Origin: Dipteronia dyeriana
Taxonomy: Eukaryota > Streptophyta > Magnoliopsida > Sapindales > Sapindaceae
Length of the DNA: 64,000 nucleotides
NCBI GenBank assembly: GCA_032871835.1
Contig: CM065299.1
Coordinates: forward strand, 32,042,074 to 32,106,073
Direction of reading: 5' to 3'
The notes under the pieces are model-generated. The model ran no database searches. It had not been told where the DNA came from and saw only the letters and a list, made by a program, of their open reading frames with translations. Numbering within the stretch: the first letter of the stretch is position 1; every line of letters starts with the position of its first letter. A program made the translations under genes and the position numbers. Shown piece by piece: positions 11,461 to 23,463 of the stretch.

Positions 11461-12216
11461 ATCGAAATCTCGTAATCTGTATTTTATAAACCTTCAAAAA
11501 TCCTTGTATGAATTTAAAACAATCTGAATGGATGTGGTATAACCATCTTAGTGAATATCTGATAAAAGAAATGTATTATAATTTATATACCCATGTGTCT
11601 TCACAAAGAAATCATAATCCAGATTTACTATATTTACATCATACGTTGATGATATGAATTTAATTGGAGCTCTCGAAGAGCCCATGAAAACTGCTGAATA
11701 TTTGATAAATGAATTTGAAATGAAAGACATGGGAAAAAAAATATTGTCTCGACCTAAAGATCAAACATAGATTGAATGGAATGCTTGTCAATCAATCTGA
11801 GTATGTTGAAAAGATTATGAAATGATTCTACAGGGATATTACTCATCCATTAAGTAATCATATTGTTGTTAGAACTCTTTATCTTAAGAAAGATCCATTC
11901 CAACCAATAGAAAATGATGAAAAGATACTTGGTTATGAAGTACCATATCTTATTGCAATTGGTGTTTTAATATGTATGGATCAATGTATTAGATTAGATG
12001 TTGCATTTTCAGTGAATGTACTTGTTAGATTTATTTAAGCACCAACTAGAAGACATTAGAATGATTTTAAATATTTTTTTCGTTACCTTAAAGAGGTTTA
12101 TGATTATTTTATACAAAATCTAACAATTTTTCAGATTTACTTGTTTATGCGTATGCTGGATATCTATATAATCCACAAAAGGCTCGTACATAAATCAGAT
12201 ATATTTTTGCCTATAA
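11461..12216 (+). mobile_element. Ty1/copia RT relic, unit U2
   Basis: Second copy of the copia fragment, with YVDDM at 11642-11656 and the same downstream peptide traces. Relative to U1 it lacks the segment between GATATATTTTTGCCTATA and the truncated MITE (about 200 bp, including the purine-rich tract), so the MITE follows directly. Pseudogenic. Confidence 0.82.
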
Positions 12217-12505
12217 GGGTGCGTTTGGTGCGAAGGACGAGACGGGACAACGTGAGATAATTTTCTCGTGTCCCACGTTTGGTACGTCTTTAACATGGGA
12301 CAAGATGAGGCAAGGTAAGATAAAAAAACACTATTTTTTGTTCCACCCAGGACCTTACGACAAGGTTGTCCCATGACATGGGATAAGTATAAAAAGACTA
12401 CTTTACCCATTAAATTTTCTAAAAATTGTACATATGTTTAATAATAATCTATACTATTATATATATTTTTGTTATATTATAATATTTGTTAATATAAATA
12501 AATAT
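12217..12505. mobile_element. Truncated MITE (GTGCGTTTGG family), U2
   Basis: Starts GGGTGCGTTTGGTGCG; same truncated form as in U1. It shares the GTGCGAAGGACG and GAGATAATTTT variants with the U8 copy, which suggests that U2 and U8 are closer to each other than to the rest. Confidence 0.58.
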
Positions 12506-12782
12506 TACATTGATCAAGTAGATCATCGTATATATGTTGTCTTGATCAACCGTAAATATTTCATTGATCCAACAAATCAATGAATATCTTTGCTTAGGTT
12601 TTTGTCCCACTAAGTATTTTCTAGCAAAGTATAAATATAAGCAAATCTTTATAGAAAACATTAATTTTGGAGACATATATGCATCAAAGCTTTGAAGAAA
12701 ACATTAATTTTGGACATATATGCACTGTATTCCTTTTCCTTTTGATCATGTTTTGTCGCATCGGATTTTTCTAATAAGGTTT
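12506..12782. repeat. Copia-tail-like spacer, U2, truncated
   Basis: Unit spacer that stops at TAATAAGGTTTT, where it is joined directly to the 3' flank of the gene block. In U4 these two sequences are separated by the Harbinger element, the stellacyanin gene and LINE-B. Confidence 0.6.
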
Positions 12783-13376
12783 TCTCATAATTTATTATAT
12801 TTGCAGTCGAGCCACCAACCCTGTAACTAGCATGAAAAGAAACTTTAAAACTCGTCAATTGTCGTCACTCATCACCAACAACAAAATTGTCACCGCCTTA
12901 GCCAACAAAACCAAAGCCATGGTTGCTCACTAATTCATAGTCGTTATTAGTGAGAATTGATCGGTGAGTGAACGTGCGATTAAATTAAAAATTGATATTT
13001 ACTTCTTATACCGTTAAAAAATAATTGTCTATTCTCACCTTTGAATGTGTGAGAACGGATGATTCACCTTCAACATTTATATATTGTACATGTAAGACAT
13101 ATTTAATATGTATTGTAACATAACAATAACATGCATGCAATTTAATTTAAATGTTGGTGTGTGATTGTGAAAATGTTGTTGATATTTATTGCAGCATATA
13201 ATTTACTTTTCAATATCCTGCTAACACTGTGTCAAATAAGTTGATCAAACTCGGAAAAAAAAAACAACCAACATGATTGCTTTATAAGAAATAAGTCCTC
13301 ATCTTCAGAACATGAGATAAATAAAACCTAAGTTAACAAAGAACTCAAAACATTATAAACAGTCACAGTATTACCT

Positions 13377-13514
13377 GCACAATGAAAGTAACAAGAAGTC
13401 AAGAAGATTGGAGTACCAAGTCAGTAAGATCAAAGACATTAGGATGCACACTGAAAGTAACAAGAAGTCAAGAAGATTGGAGTACCAAGTGAGTAAGATC
13501 AAAGACATTAGGAT
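13377..13514. repeat. 69-bp direct tandem duplication
   Basis: Two adjacent near-identical 69-bp copies, each starting GCACAATGAAAG or GCACACTGAAAG and ending CATTAGGATG. U4 (near 27346) and U5 (near 31408) have one copy, so the duplication is private to U2. Confidence 0.85.
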
Positions 13515-13597
13515 GAGATACATAATGGAAAACGCTGTTGAGGTGTTGATATAGATTATTAGAAGGCTAAATTGTAAAGTTGATATGAGATACAAGA

Positions 13598-13680
13598 GCT
13601 TTTGCCAGCTTTGACTGTCGGTAATTGTTGCACTTTTTGTTGCATACTAGACAACATTTTCTTTTATTACCTCTGAGAGG
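13598..13680 (+). pseudogene. Fossil stellacyanin C-terminus, U2
   Basis: The string CAGCTTTGACTGTC followed by TTGCACTTTTTGTTGC and ATACTAG, then TTCTTTTATTA, matches the end of the stellacyanin gene (CAGCTTTGG...GGCTGTCC, then ATTGCACTTTTTGTTGC, ATATTAGCTAG, TTCTTTTATTA at 23408-23480). It is too decayed to translate. Equivalent fossils occur at 27496 and 31570. I infer that the long unit once held two stellacyanin 3' ends. Confidence 0.5.
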
Positions 13681-14100
13681 TACTGTAGACACTAATTAAT
13701 AACCATATACTAAATAATTATTATAATTTGTTTAGAGAAGACATTGGTGGTCAACATACAAATAACCTTTTATATATATTTTTTGCCAATTAGTATGAAT
13801 TTGTATGGAACTATTAATTTTGGAAATTTGGTTTATCGGTGATTAGAAAATAATATGAGCCGTGAGATCATCAATCTAACCAAATTAATCAACGGCCTAA
13901 TTCATTAGTAAATCAAAATTGGTAATTTTCTTTTATAAATTTGTCAAAATAAACAAGTTAATAGTATTCTTTTCAGTCATTTGGATTTATTATAAAAGTA
14001 TAGATATACTGTAAATGTGATGAGATACGTGACACATTTCTCACAAGTCACATATATACCATTAAGGTTGTGGATTTGAATTATATCCTCACCTTCTAAC

Positions 14101-15078
14101 CTCAAATCATATATAAAGCAGGATTTGCTCCTGCCTTATAGCTGTAACATGTAATCTTCTTAATAAAGTAAAGCAAAAGCGAAAGTAAAAGGAATAGCAA
14201 AATCTGTAAGAAATTCCGCAACTAAGTATATTTAATTTAATTTTGTAACTGCAAGCCGGTCAAAAAAAAGAATGCAATGACAATGAGCCACTAAAATCAC
14301 CCACTGACCACTGTGTTTAACTGTAACATACCAGAATTGCTAGAACTAGACTCGTCAGAATATGTACCTTGACATTTATGACGAGGATCCATTGATTAAT
14401 TCCAATTTTTCTTTTTTTGGACAAACCCGAATTCCGAATTTCAGTCCATCATTCAAATTAATTTTCATTATTTTATTATTTTAATGGATTGTTTTAGGAT
14501 GCCGATATTACCATCCATAAATATGATATTTGCACCCATATTTTATTTAAAAATTTAATTTTAAAAAATATCTCAATAAAAATTTACTAATAAAAATAAA
14601 TTAATTTAATTAAAAATAATTTAAATACAATGTACGCCTTACACCCAAATAATAATAATAATATTTCTTTAAAAAAATGATAGGCACGTATTGATGTATT
14701 CATGAGATTTGTTTTCTAGAAAAATTATGTATGTTAGTTAGTTAATGTGATTTCCAATGATGACTTATAAATTTTTACAAAGTTAAAGCAATGATCAATT
14801 TTTGAGAATGCTCAATAGGGCATGAACAATGTTAGTGTTGAATTTATACGTTTGCATTTTTTAAATATTTTACTTTTAGATCAAAAAATAATATGATTTA
14901 AAAAAAATAGGTATATTAATAATTTACGAGGATTTACAAATAAAATGTATTCAAATAATATATTCATTTTAATAAAGATATTATTGGCACTAGATTTGGT
15001 ATTTATAGTAATAGTTTTTAAATATGAGTGTACTTTTAAAATGGGTGTGTAAATCCTATTTTTAGGGTGGCTCTAGAA
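14101..15078. repeat. Array spacer leading to U3
   Basis: CAGGATTTGCTCC block, then AT-rich spacer including an intact version of the LINE-A target (AATGTGATTTCCAATGATG near 14746). No gene seen. Confidence 0.6.
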
Positions 15079-15290
15079 GTGCCCACGGTTCGGTTCCGGT
15101 TTGAAACCGTCAGTTCCTGTTCCATGGGGAGCTCAAACCAGAACCGTAACGGGCCTAGCCGGTTACGTTACGATTTGTAAACGTCGGTTTGGCGGTTATG
15201 GTTACGGTTTCGGTTTCGGTTTCGGTTTCGGTTTCGGTTTTAAAACCGACCGATTCCGGTTCGATTCCAGTTCCAGTTCCGACTGGGTTT
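15079..15290. repeat. GGTTCCGGTT-rich element with (GGTTTC)n, before U3
   Basis: Same element as 11168-11360. Its TTACGG/TTTCGG part has expanded to about six GGTTTC hexamers at 15204-15239; the other copies have one to three. Open frames across it give alternating Glu-Thr or Gly-Phe peptides and are artefacts of the repeat. Confidence 0.65.
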
Positions 15291-15389
15291 TTTTTCAAAA
15301 AAAGTACAACGTGGCAGCTTATTATTGGTTGTTGCATTATTAATATGTTCTTTAAAAAAAACATCTTTACAGAAACCATTAATATATAA
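15291..15389. repeat. Short spacer before U3 copia relic
   Basis: TGGCAGCTTATTATTGGTTG followed by AT-rich sequence, as in the other units. Nothing else seen. Confidence 0.5.
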
Positions 15390-16235
15390 ATCGAGATCTC
15401 GTAATCCGTATTTTATAAACCTACAAAAATCCTTGTTTCGATTAAAAACAATCTGAATGGATGTGGTATATCCATCTTAGTGAATATATGATAAAAGAAT
15501 TGTATAATAATTTATATACCCATGTGTCTTCACAAAGAAATCATAATCCATATTTGCTATATTTACATCATATGTTGATGATATGAATTTAATTGGAGCT
15601 CTCGAAGAGCCCTTAAAAACTGTTGAATATTTTGATAAATGAATTTGAAAAGAAAGACATGAGAAAGAAATATTGTCTCGACCTAAAGATCGAACATTGA
15701 TCAAATGGAATGCTTGTCAATCAATCTGAATATGTTGAAAAGATTATGAAATGATTCTATAGGGATATTACTCATCCATTAAGTAATCATATGGTTGTTA
15801 GAACTCTTGATCTTAAGAAAAATCCTTTCCAACCAATAGAAAATGATGAAAAGATACTTGGTAAATAAGTATTATATCTTAATGCAATTGGTGATTTATT
15901 ATATATGGATCAATGTATTAGATTAGATGTTGTATTTTCAGTGAATGTGCTTGCTAGCTTCATTTAAGCACCAACTAGAGGACATTGGAATGAGACTAAA
16001 TATTATTTTCGTTACCTTTATGAGGTTTATGATTATTTTATTCAAAATCTAACAATTTTTCATATTTACTTGTTTATGCGGTACTAGATATCTATATTAT
16101 CCAAAAAAAGCTCGTACTTAAATTAGATATATTTTTGCCTATAATGGCACAATAATTTCATAACGCTCCACAAAGCAAGTCATGTGCTTATACATCCTGC
16201 TATCATTTTACCAATGGGAGTGTTCTATCAGGGGG
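15390..16235 (+). mobile_element. Ty1/copia RT relic, unit U3
   Basis: Third copia fragment with YVDDM at 15571-15585 and the same decayed downstream peptide, ending at the purine-rich GTTCTATCAGGGGGAG. Pseudogenic. Confidence 0.82.
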
Positions 16236-17279
16236 AGAATATCGAATAAAGTATATTCGTTATTTTGAGGCATATGTGTATTGTACTCTTTTTCCTTGCA
16301 ATTAAGTTTTTATTCCATTGGATTTTCCTGATAAGGTTTTTAATGAGACGGTTCTCTAAGGGTGCGTTTGGTATGAGGGACGGGACCGAAAACGAGAAAC
16401 AATTTTCTCTTGTCCCACGTTTGGTACGTCATTAATATGGGACAAGACGAGACAAGGTAAGGAAAAAACACTAATTTTTGTTCCACCCAAGACCTTAGGA
16501 CAAGGTAGTCAAATGACGTGGGATAAATATAAAAAGACTATTTTACCCTTTAAATTTTCTAAAATTTGTAAAAATATGTTAAATAATCATCTATACTATT
16601 ATATATATTATTGTTATATTATAATATTTGTTAATATAAATTAATATTACATTGATCCTGCAGATCATCGTATATATGTCGTCTTAATCAATCATAAATA
16701 TTTCTTTGATCCAGCAATTTCATAACGCTCCACAAAGCAAGTCTTGTGCTTATACATCCTGCTATCATTTTATCATTGGGAGTGTTCTATCATGGGGAGA
16801 ATATCGAATAAAGTATATTTGTTATTTTGAGGCATATGTGTATTGTACTCTTTTTCCTTACAATTAAGTTTTTATTCCATTTGATTTTCCTGATAAGGTT
16901 TTTAATGAGGTGGTTCTCTAAGGGTGCGTTTGGTACGAGGGACGGGACCGAAAACGGGAAACAATTTTCTCTTGTCCCACGTTTGGTACGTCATTAACAT
17001 GGGACAAGACGAGACAAGGTAAGGGAAAAACACTAATTTTTGTTCCACCCAGGACCTTAGGACAAGGTTGTCAAATGACGTGGGATAAGTATAAAAAGAC
17101 TATTTTACCCTTTAAATTTTCTAAAAATTCTAAATATGTTAAATAATCATCTATACTATTATATATATATTATTGTTATATTATAATATTTGTTAATATA
17201 AATTAATATTATATTGATCATGTAGATCATCATATATATGTTGTCTTAATCAATCATAAATATTTCTTTGATCCAACAA
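16154..17279. repeat. Tandem duplication of about 563 bp inside U3
   Basis: The segment from AATTTCATAACGCTCC (16154) through the truncated MITE to CTTTGATCCAGCAA (16717) is repeated at 16718-17279. The first copy of the truncated MITE starts at 16360, the second at 16922. No other unit has this. The junction is AATTT, shared between CCAGCAA and ATTTCATAACG, so a microhomology-mediated or unequal event is likely. Confidence 0.88.
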
Positions 17280-17931
17280 ATCAATGAATATCTTTGCTTA
17301 GGTTTTTTTCCCACCAAGTATTTCTAGCAAAGTATAAATATAAGCAAATCTTTAAAGAAAACATTAATTATGGGGACATATATGCATCAAAGCTTTGAAG
17401 AAAACATTAATATTGAACATATATGCACTATACTCATTTTCCTTTTGATCATGTTTTGTCTTATTGGATTTTCCTAATAAGGTTATTAATGAGAAAATTT
17501 TAAATATGTTTAACACCACAAGATCTAAAAGATCACAATATATGTTTTTTTCTTAACAAATTAAGATATTAGTGGTGAAAATCCAAAAGGGTGTTATAAA
17601 ATTGGATTGATCACCAACTCATCACCGCTTGACTTTAAATGTGACAATCCAAAAAAGTGTTATAATTTTAACTTTTTTGATAAATTTATTATTTAATTTT
17701 TGAAATACTTTTGTTAAAAAAATACGAGAACACATGTCACTTTTATATTAGACAATCTAAATTGTTAAAGTTATCAAATTGTGAAATGTTGGATGGCAAA
17801 ATTGCCATTCTATGTCAATATTTAAATACAAAGGGTAAAACAATCGGTTTGTATTTTTGTCATGTTTGACGGTCAAAATCTTGTACTTTTGAAACGAAAA
17901 GATCAATAGTCGTCAAAAAGTTAACACGTTT

Positions 17932-17991
<60 letters not shown>

Positions 17992-18636
17992 CTCATATAA
18001 AATACACTATCCAATTAGTAGTTGAAAATTTTAGACTTTTATTATTTATTTTTATTGTCAAAAACCAGAAATAAAAGCTATCCTTAATGAGATCAAGGTG
18101 GTATACTGGTACTAACTTAGTGCATTTAAGCTTATCAAGTCCTTGCTAGTAGGACATGTACCGATCAGATCCATTGGTTTGCTGGACATAAAATTTCAAA
18201 TCCTATATAAAATAGGATTTGCTCCTGTCTTATAACTGTAACTTGTAATCTTCATAATAAAGTAAAGCAAACGCGTAAGTAAAAGGAATAGCAAAATCTG
18301 TAAGAAATTCCGCAACTAATTATATTTAATTTAATTTTATAACCGCAAACCGATCATAAAAAGAATGCAACGATAAGGAGCAACTAAAATCACCCGCTGA
18401 CCGCTGCGTATAACTGTAACATACCAGAATTGCTAGAACTAGACTCGTCGGAATATGTACCTTGATATTTATGATGAGGATCCATTGACCCTAATTCCAT
18501 TTTTTTTTACAAACCCTAATTCCAAATTTCAGTAATCATTCAAATTAATTTATAGTAATAATTTGTTTTTTTAATTTTAAATGTGAGTATACTTTTAAAA
18601 TGGATGTGTAAATCCTATTTTTAGTGTATCACTAGA
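17280..18636. repeat. Array spacer of U3
   Basis: Copia-tail-like spacer, CAGGATTTGCTCC block (near 18210) and the uninterrupted empty site of the gene block (ATTTCAAATCCTATATA, 18193-18209). Most of the AT-rich spacer that holds the LINE-A target in other units is deleted here, near 18548. No gene seen. Confidence 0.6.
17935..17987. repeat. (AT)n microsatellite, about 26 repeats
   Basis: Uninterrupted alternating AT. The aligned place in U1 (3350-3362) and U6 (46325-46338) has only four to seven repeats, so this is a recent expansion. Confidence 0.95.
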
Positions 18637-18872
18637 GGTGCCCACGGTTTGGTTCGGTTGGTTCGGTTTGGTTAGGTTCCGGTTTGAAACCGCCAGTTCC
18701 GGTTCCATGGGAGCTTAAACTGGAATCGGAACCGGAACCGTAACCGGCCTATCCGGTTTGGTTACGGTTTGTAACCGCTGATGTGGCGGTGGCAATTACG
18801 GTTAGGGTTTCGGTTTTGGTTTCAAAATCGACTGATTCCGGTTCGGTTTCGGTTCAATTTCGACTGATTTGT
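18637..18872. repeat. GGTTCCGGTT-rich element, before U4
   Basis: Same element as 11168-11360, here with an extra GGTTCGGTTGGTTCGG run near its 5' end and a GGAACCGGAACC run at 18728-18745. Confidence 0.55.
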
Positions 18873-18969
18873 TTTTTAAAAAATAGTGCCACGTGGTAGC
18901 TTATTATTGGTTGTTGCATTATTAATATGTTCTTTAAAAAAAACATCTTTAAAGAAAACATTAATATAT

Positions 18970-19830
18970 AAATCGAGATCTCCTAATCTTTATTTTATAA
19001 ACCTACAAAAATCCTAGTATGGATTAAGAACAATCTAAAAGGATGTGGTATAACCATCTTAGTTAATATCTGATAATTTTTTTTTATAATAATTTATATA
19101 CCTGTGTCTTCACAAAGAAATCATGATTTGCTATATTTATATCATACGTTGATGATATGAATTTAATTGGAGCTCTCGAAGAGCCCTTGAAAACTGCTGA
19201 ATATTTGATAAATGAATTTGAAAAGAAAGACTTGGGAAAAAAATATTGTCTCGACCTAAAGATCGAACATAGATCAAATGGAATGCTTATCAATTAATTT
19301 GAATATGTTGAAAAGATTATGAAATGATTCTATTGGGATATTACTTATCCATTATGTAATCATATGGTTGTTAGAACTCGTGATCTTAAGAAAGATTCAT
19401 TCCGATCAATAGAAAATGATGAAAAGATACTTGGTTATAAAGTACCATATCTTAATGCAATTGGTGTTTTATTATATATGGGTCAATGTATTAGATCGGA
19501 TGTTGCATTTTCAGTTAATGTACTTGCTAGATTATTTTAAGCACCAACTAGAAGTCATTAGAATGAGATTAAATATTTTTTTTGTTACCTTCATGAGATT
19601 TATGATTATTTTATACAAAATCTAACAATTTTTTAGATTTACTTGTTTATGCGGATACTAGATATCTATATAATCCACAAAATGCTCGTACATAAATTAG
19701 ATATATTTTTGCCTATAATGGCACAACAATTTCATAACATCCCACTAAGCAAGTCTTGTGCTTAAACATCCTACTATCATTTTATCAAGGGGAGTGTTCT
19801 ATCAGGGGGAGCATATCAAATGAAGTATAT
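18970..19830 (+). mobile_element. Ty1/copia RT relic, unit U4
   Basis: Fourth copia fragment. YVDDM is at 19145-19159 and the purine-rich tract at 19790-19813. Decayed, with frameshifts near 19075-19140. Confidence 0.82.
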
Positions 19831-19933
19831 TAGTTATTTTGAGGCATATGTGTATTGTACTCTCTTTCGTTACATTTATGTTTTTGTTCCATTGGATTTT
19901 CCTGATAAGGTTTTTAATGATGCATTTCTCTAA

Positions 19934-21107
19934 GGGTGCGTTTGGTGCGAGGAACGGGATGGGACAATGTGAGACCATTTTCTCTTATCCCACTTTACGT
20001 TTTAACATGGGACATGACGAGACATTGTAAGATAAAAAAACACTAATTTTTTTCCACCCATGACCTTAGGACAAGATTTTCCCATGACATGGGATAAGTA
20101 TAAAAATACTACTTTACCCTTTAAATTTTCTAAAAATTGTAAATATGTTTAATAATAATCTAAACTATTATATATATTATTGTTATATTATAATATTTGT
20201 TAATATAAATTAATATTACGTTGATCCAGTAGATCATCGTATATATATTGTCTTGATCAATCAAAACTATTTCTTTGATCCAGCAAATCAATGAATATCT
20301 TTGCTTAGGTTTTTTCCCATTAGGTATTTTCTAGCAAAGTTTAAATATAAGCAAATCTTTAAAGAAAACATTAATTCTGAAGACATATATGCATAAAAGC
20401 TTTGAAGAAAACATTAATTTTGGACATATATGCACTGTATTCCTTTTCCTTTTGATCATGTTTTGTCTTATCGGATTTTTCTAATAAGGTTTTTAATGAG
20501 ACAATTTTAAATACGTTTAACACCACAAGATCTAAAAGATCACAATATATATTTTACTAGGGTTTTTCCTTAACAAATTAAGATATAAGTGGTGAAAATC
20601 GAAATGGGTGTTATAAAATTGGATCGATCACCAACTCATCACCGCTTGAGTTTGCATGTGACAATCCAAAAAGGTGTTGTCATTTTAACTTTTTTGATAA
20701 ATTTGTTATTTAATTTTTGAAACACTTTTGTTAAAAAAATATACAAGAACACATGTCTCTTTTATATCGGACAATCTAAAATTTTAAAGTTATCAAATTG
20801 TGAAAGGTTGGATTGTAAAATTGTCAATCTATGTCAATATTTAAATACAAAGGGTAAAATGGTCGGTTAGTATTTTTTTCATGTAAAACGGTCAAAATCT
20901 CGTATTTTTGAAACGTAAAAGATCAATAGTTGTCAAAAAGTAAACACATTTAAAAAAAATTCTATATACAAAAGCTCTTATAAAATATTCTATCCAATTA
21001 GTAGTTGAAAATTTATAGCTTTTATTATTTTTTTTATTGTCAAAAACCAAAAATAAAATCTATCCTTAATGAGCTCAAGGTGGTACACTAGCACTAACTC
21101 AGTGAAT
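19934..21107. repeat. Truncated MITE and copia-tail-like spacer, U4
   Basis: Truncated MITE from GGGTGCGTTTGGTGCG (19934) to about 20225, then unit spacer up to the TTA target of the Harbinger-like element. No gene seen. Confidence 0.6.
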
Positions 21108-21110
21108 TTA

Positions 21111-22301
21111 TGCCCTTTTTATTGAGCCGGATAGGCTTGAGATTGAACTATAATAGTCCAAAGCCCACGTTTGGCTCAACAATACGACTGAGGTACCATC
21201 TCCCTACAGTGTAAAATAATTCCACCAACTCTGGAATAAATAAACCCTCCCCTTGCCATTGTATTAGTTGTCCTGGTACTATTGCATTTGTTTTTTTTTT
21301 CAACGTTAATTGTTTGTCTCTTTCTTTTCTTCTTTTCTTCTTTTCTTCTGATTCTTCAACCATAAAAAATTTCTCCTCTCTTCAACCAAAATTTATTTTA
21401 TTTTGTCAAAAAAAATTAACTACTTTATTTTATGATATTAAAATCAACTCTTTCCAGTGAACAAGAGATGGAGTGATGGAGTTGACACCATCTCAGATCT
21501 GCTCCTTCAATCCTCCTTCAGATTTTTTTTTTTTAAAAATTGTAGATCTGATGCTCCATCAAGTTTGAGATTGTAGAAGATTTGTGTTTCACATTGAAGA
21601 ATATGGATTTGTGTTTTTGAATTTATGAAAAAATCATTTGCAAAGGAAAAAAATCTGGATATTTTTTTTGTTTAATTTTTTTACTAGTTTGTGATTATAG
21701 TATATGGATTTTGTTTGATATTGTAGAAGTTTGATTTGTTTGATATTGTAGAAGATTGATCTGTGTTTAGGATTGAAAATGATGAAATTGCGTTTGATGA
21801 TGAAAAATTCAAAAGAAAAAAATTGGTGATTTTGTGATAATTGTTGATGGCGGTGGATTGAGAGAGATGATAATGGTAATTTGGTGCATTGAGATTTTGA
21901 ACTTTTGGAAGAAGGATTTGGAATAAAAAAGCTTGCCCTTTTTTTTTAACAAAAATCAAAGTTGATAAAAAACTGGGTTTTGCCTCAATTTTTTTTTTAT
22001 TTCTTGTTTTTTATAAATTAAAGTGTTATCAATTTTTTTTTTCTTGATAATATATTATTCAATTTTAAAGTATTATGAAATTAAAAAATTATTATATTTA
22101 ATCCATCCCATGTTTTACCAAACCAAACAAAACATAGTATTAATTCAGTCCAGTCTCATGTTTCTTCAAACACAGTATAGTATTTATTTAGTCCGGTCCA
22201 ATCCAATTCAATCTCATCCAATTCCATCCAATCTCAGTCCCATGGTAATCTAATCCAATCACATAAAATAGTCAATCTAATCCCGCGCACCAAAGGGGAC
22301 C
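21111..22301. mobile_element. PIF/Harbinger-like non-autonomous element, U4 copy
   Basis: A 1.19 kb insertion in the CAGTGCATTTAAGCTTATC sequence that is uninterrupted in U1, U3 and U6. It is flanked by a TTA duplication (21108-21110 and 22302-22304). The right end is GGTCCC when read inward, and the left end is a mutated form of the GGCCCTGTTTGTTGAGC seen in the U7 copy. Both ends carry GTTTG/ATTTGG and GGGATTGG-like motifs. No transposase is encoded; the open frames inside are low-complexity. The TTA target and end sequence fit PIF/Harbinger. Confidence 0.8.
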
Positions 22302-22304
22302 TTA

Positions 22305-22782
22305 AGCTTATCAAATCCTTGCTAGTAGAACATGTACCGATCAGAGCCCTTGGTTTGCTGGAAATAAAATTTCGACAGTTGATTCACATTACATTGTGAA
22401 GTCGAGAGTTGTACGGTTGTACTTAACTACCGCGCTGAAAGAACTTAGGTCGATTATCAATTGTTTTTGTACGAAAATAGTGTAAGAAAAATCAAACATT
22501 TCTAATAACTCCTGCGGTTTTCCTTATTCTGTCCATTAATACCTCGCCCTATTATGATTTGCTATTTACAATGTTGAGCCCAACAGAATATTAGCTGGGC
22601 TGTAGCCCAGTAGATTGTGATCCATCTTAATTGGCCCATGACGTTTTTGAACCTGGCAAGGATTAGGAAAACTACTTCTGACTGTAAAATGAAAATAGGT
22701 TCCTATTATAATTGTAATTTGTAATCCTTACTCCAATTGACAGAAGAATTCCATTCCCGTCAAGATCTGGACTACAATTATC
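22305..22782. promoter_or_regulatory. Upstream region of stellacyanin-1
   Basis: Remainder of the unit spacer to 22371, then the start of the gene block right after the TCGA at 22372-22375. The block's first 400 bp have no open frame and are shared with U7 except for the Tourist insertion there. The stretch at 22505-22516 (ATAACTCCTGCGG) is where U7 instead has a CACGTG G-box. Confidence 0.5.
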
Positions 22783-22790
22783 TTTATATA
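22783..22790 (+). promoter_or_regulatory. TATA box of stellacyanin-1
   Basis: TTTATATA, 122 bp upstream of the ATG, conserved in the U7 copy at the same distance. The transcript would start roughly 30 bp downstream. Confidence 0.6.
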
Positions 22791-22911
22791 TGCATTCTAC
22801 CAAGCATTGCTTATTTTATCACAAATAATTAAAGCTACCTGATCTTGGCTCCTCTCTTGCTTTCTTGCTCAGTTGCTCATTTACACTTTTATCTTCTTTT
22901 TTGCTGATTGC

Positions 22912-23463
22912 ATGACGATGGCTTTAGCACAGAAGTTGCTAGCTTTCTTGATGATGACAGCTCTTTTAGGAGTCTCCATGGCTTCCGTTTACAAAGTTGG
23001 TGATTCTGCTGGGTGGACTATGATGGGCAATGTCGACTATGGTAAATGGGCTTCCACCAAGAATTTCCATTCCGAAGATGTTATCGCGTACGAGTACAAC
23101 AATGAATATCATAACGTGAAGCAAGTAACACATGAAGATTTTCAATCATACAATGTCGGGTCTCCGATTGCTGTGTACAGCAGTGGCTCTGACTCAATCA
23201 GCCTGAAAAAGACTGGCCACTACTATTTCTTGTGCGGCTATCCTGGCCATTGTCAAGCCGGACAGAAGGTTGATGTCCTTGTCACTCCGTCTTCTTTCCG
23301 CTCAAGTACTGACAGTTCAACTTCAGCTCCTTATGCTTCGCCGCCATCAACGATGACACCTCCTAATCCTATCCCCGTCAAGAACAGTGTTTCATCTTTC
23401 CATCCGTTTCAGCTTTGGTCTGCTTTGGCTGTCCTTATTGCACTTTTTGTTGCTGCATATTAG
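22912..23463 (+). CDS. Stellacyanin-like phytocyanin 1 (GPI-anchor type)
   Basis: Small blue-copper protein of the plant phytocyanin family, 183 residues, with no intron visible. ATG 22912 is the first in frame; ATG 22918 (acgATGg) has the better start context and would shorten it by two. Residues 1-25 are a signal peptide. The cupredoxin domain runs from VYKVGDSAGW (26) to VDVLVTPSS (128). Copper ligands are His67, Cys108, His113 and Gln118; the axial Gln rather than Met marks a stellacyanin. A Ser/Thr/Pro-rich stretch follows, then the hydrophobic tail SALAVLIALFVAAY, typical of a GPI-anchor signal. Oddity: the conserved disulfide needs Cys80 and Cys114, but residue 80 is Tyr (TAC at 23149), leaving Cys114 unpaired. 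LINE-B begins 157 bp after the stop. Likely secreted and plasma-membrane anchored. Confidence 0.85.
   Translation: MTMALAQKLLAFLMMTALLGVSMASVYKVGDSAGWTMMGNVDYGKWASTKNFHSEDVIAYEYNNEYHNVKQVTHEDFQSYNVGSPIAVYSSGSDSISLKKTGHYYFLCGYPGHCQAGQKVDVLVTPSSFRSSTDSSTSAPYASPPSTMTPPNPIPVKNSVSSFHPFQLWSALAVLIALFVAAY

Larger units (their letters stand above)
12783..14100. repeat. 3' flank of gene block, gene deleted, U2
   Basis: Homologous to the DNA that follows the stellacyanin gene in U4 (26735 onward) and U7 (54395-54797). It starts at TCTCATAATTTATTATATTTGCAG-like sequence and ends at the CTTCTAACCTC junction. The gene itself is missing. It contains a fossil stellacyanin tail (13598-13680) and a local tandem duplication (13377-13514). 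No intact gene. Confidence 0.7.

Noticed and set aside
15101..15389. Overlapping open frames with Gly-Phe or Glu-Thr repeats
   Set aside because: Direct translation of the (GGTTTC)n hexamer run; no other coding sign.
21684..21959. Open frame shared by both Harbinger copies (also 50558-50818)
   Set aside because: Low-complexity Asn/Ser/Phe sequence, the N-termini differ between copies, and there is no transposase motif.
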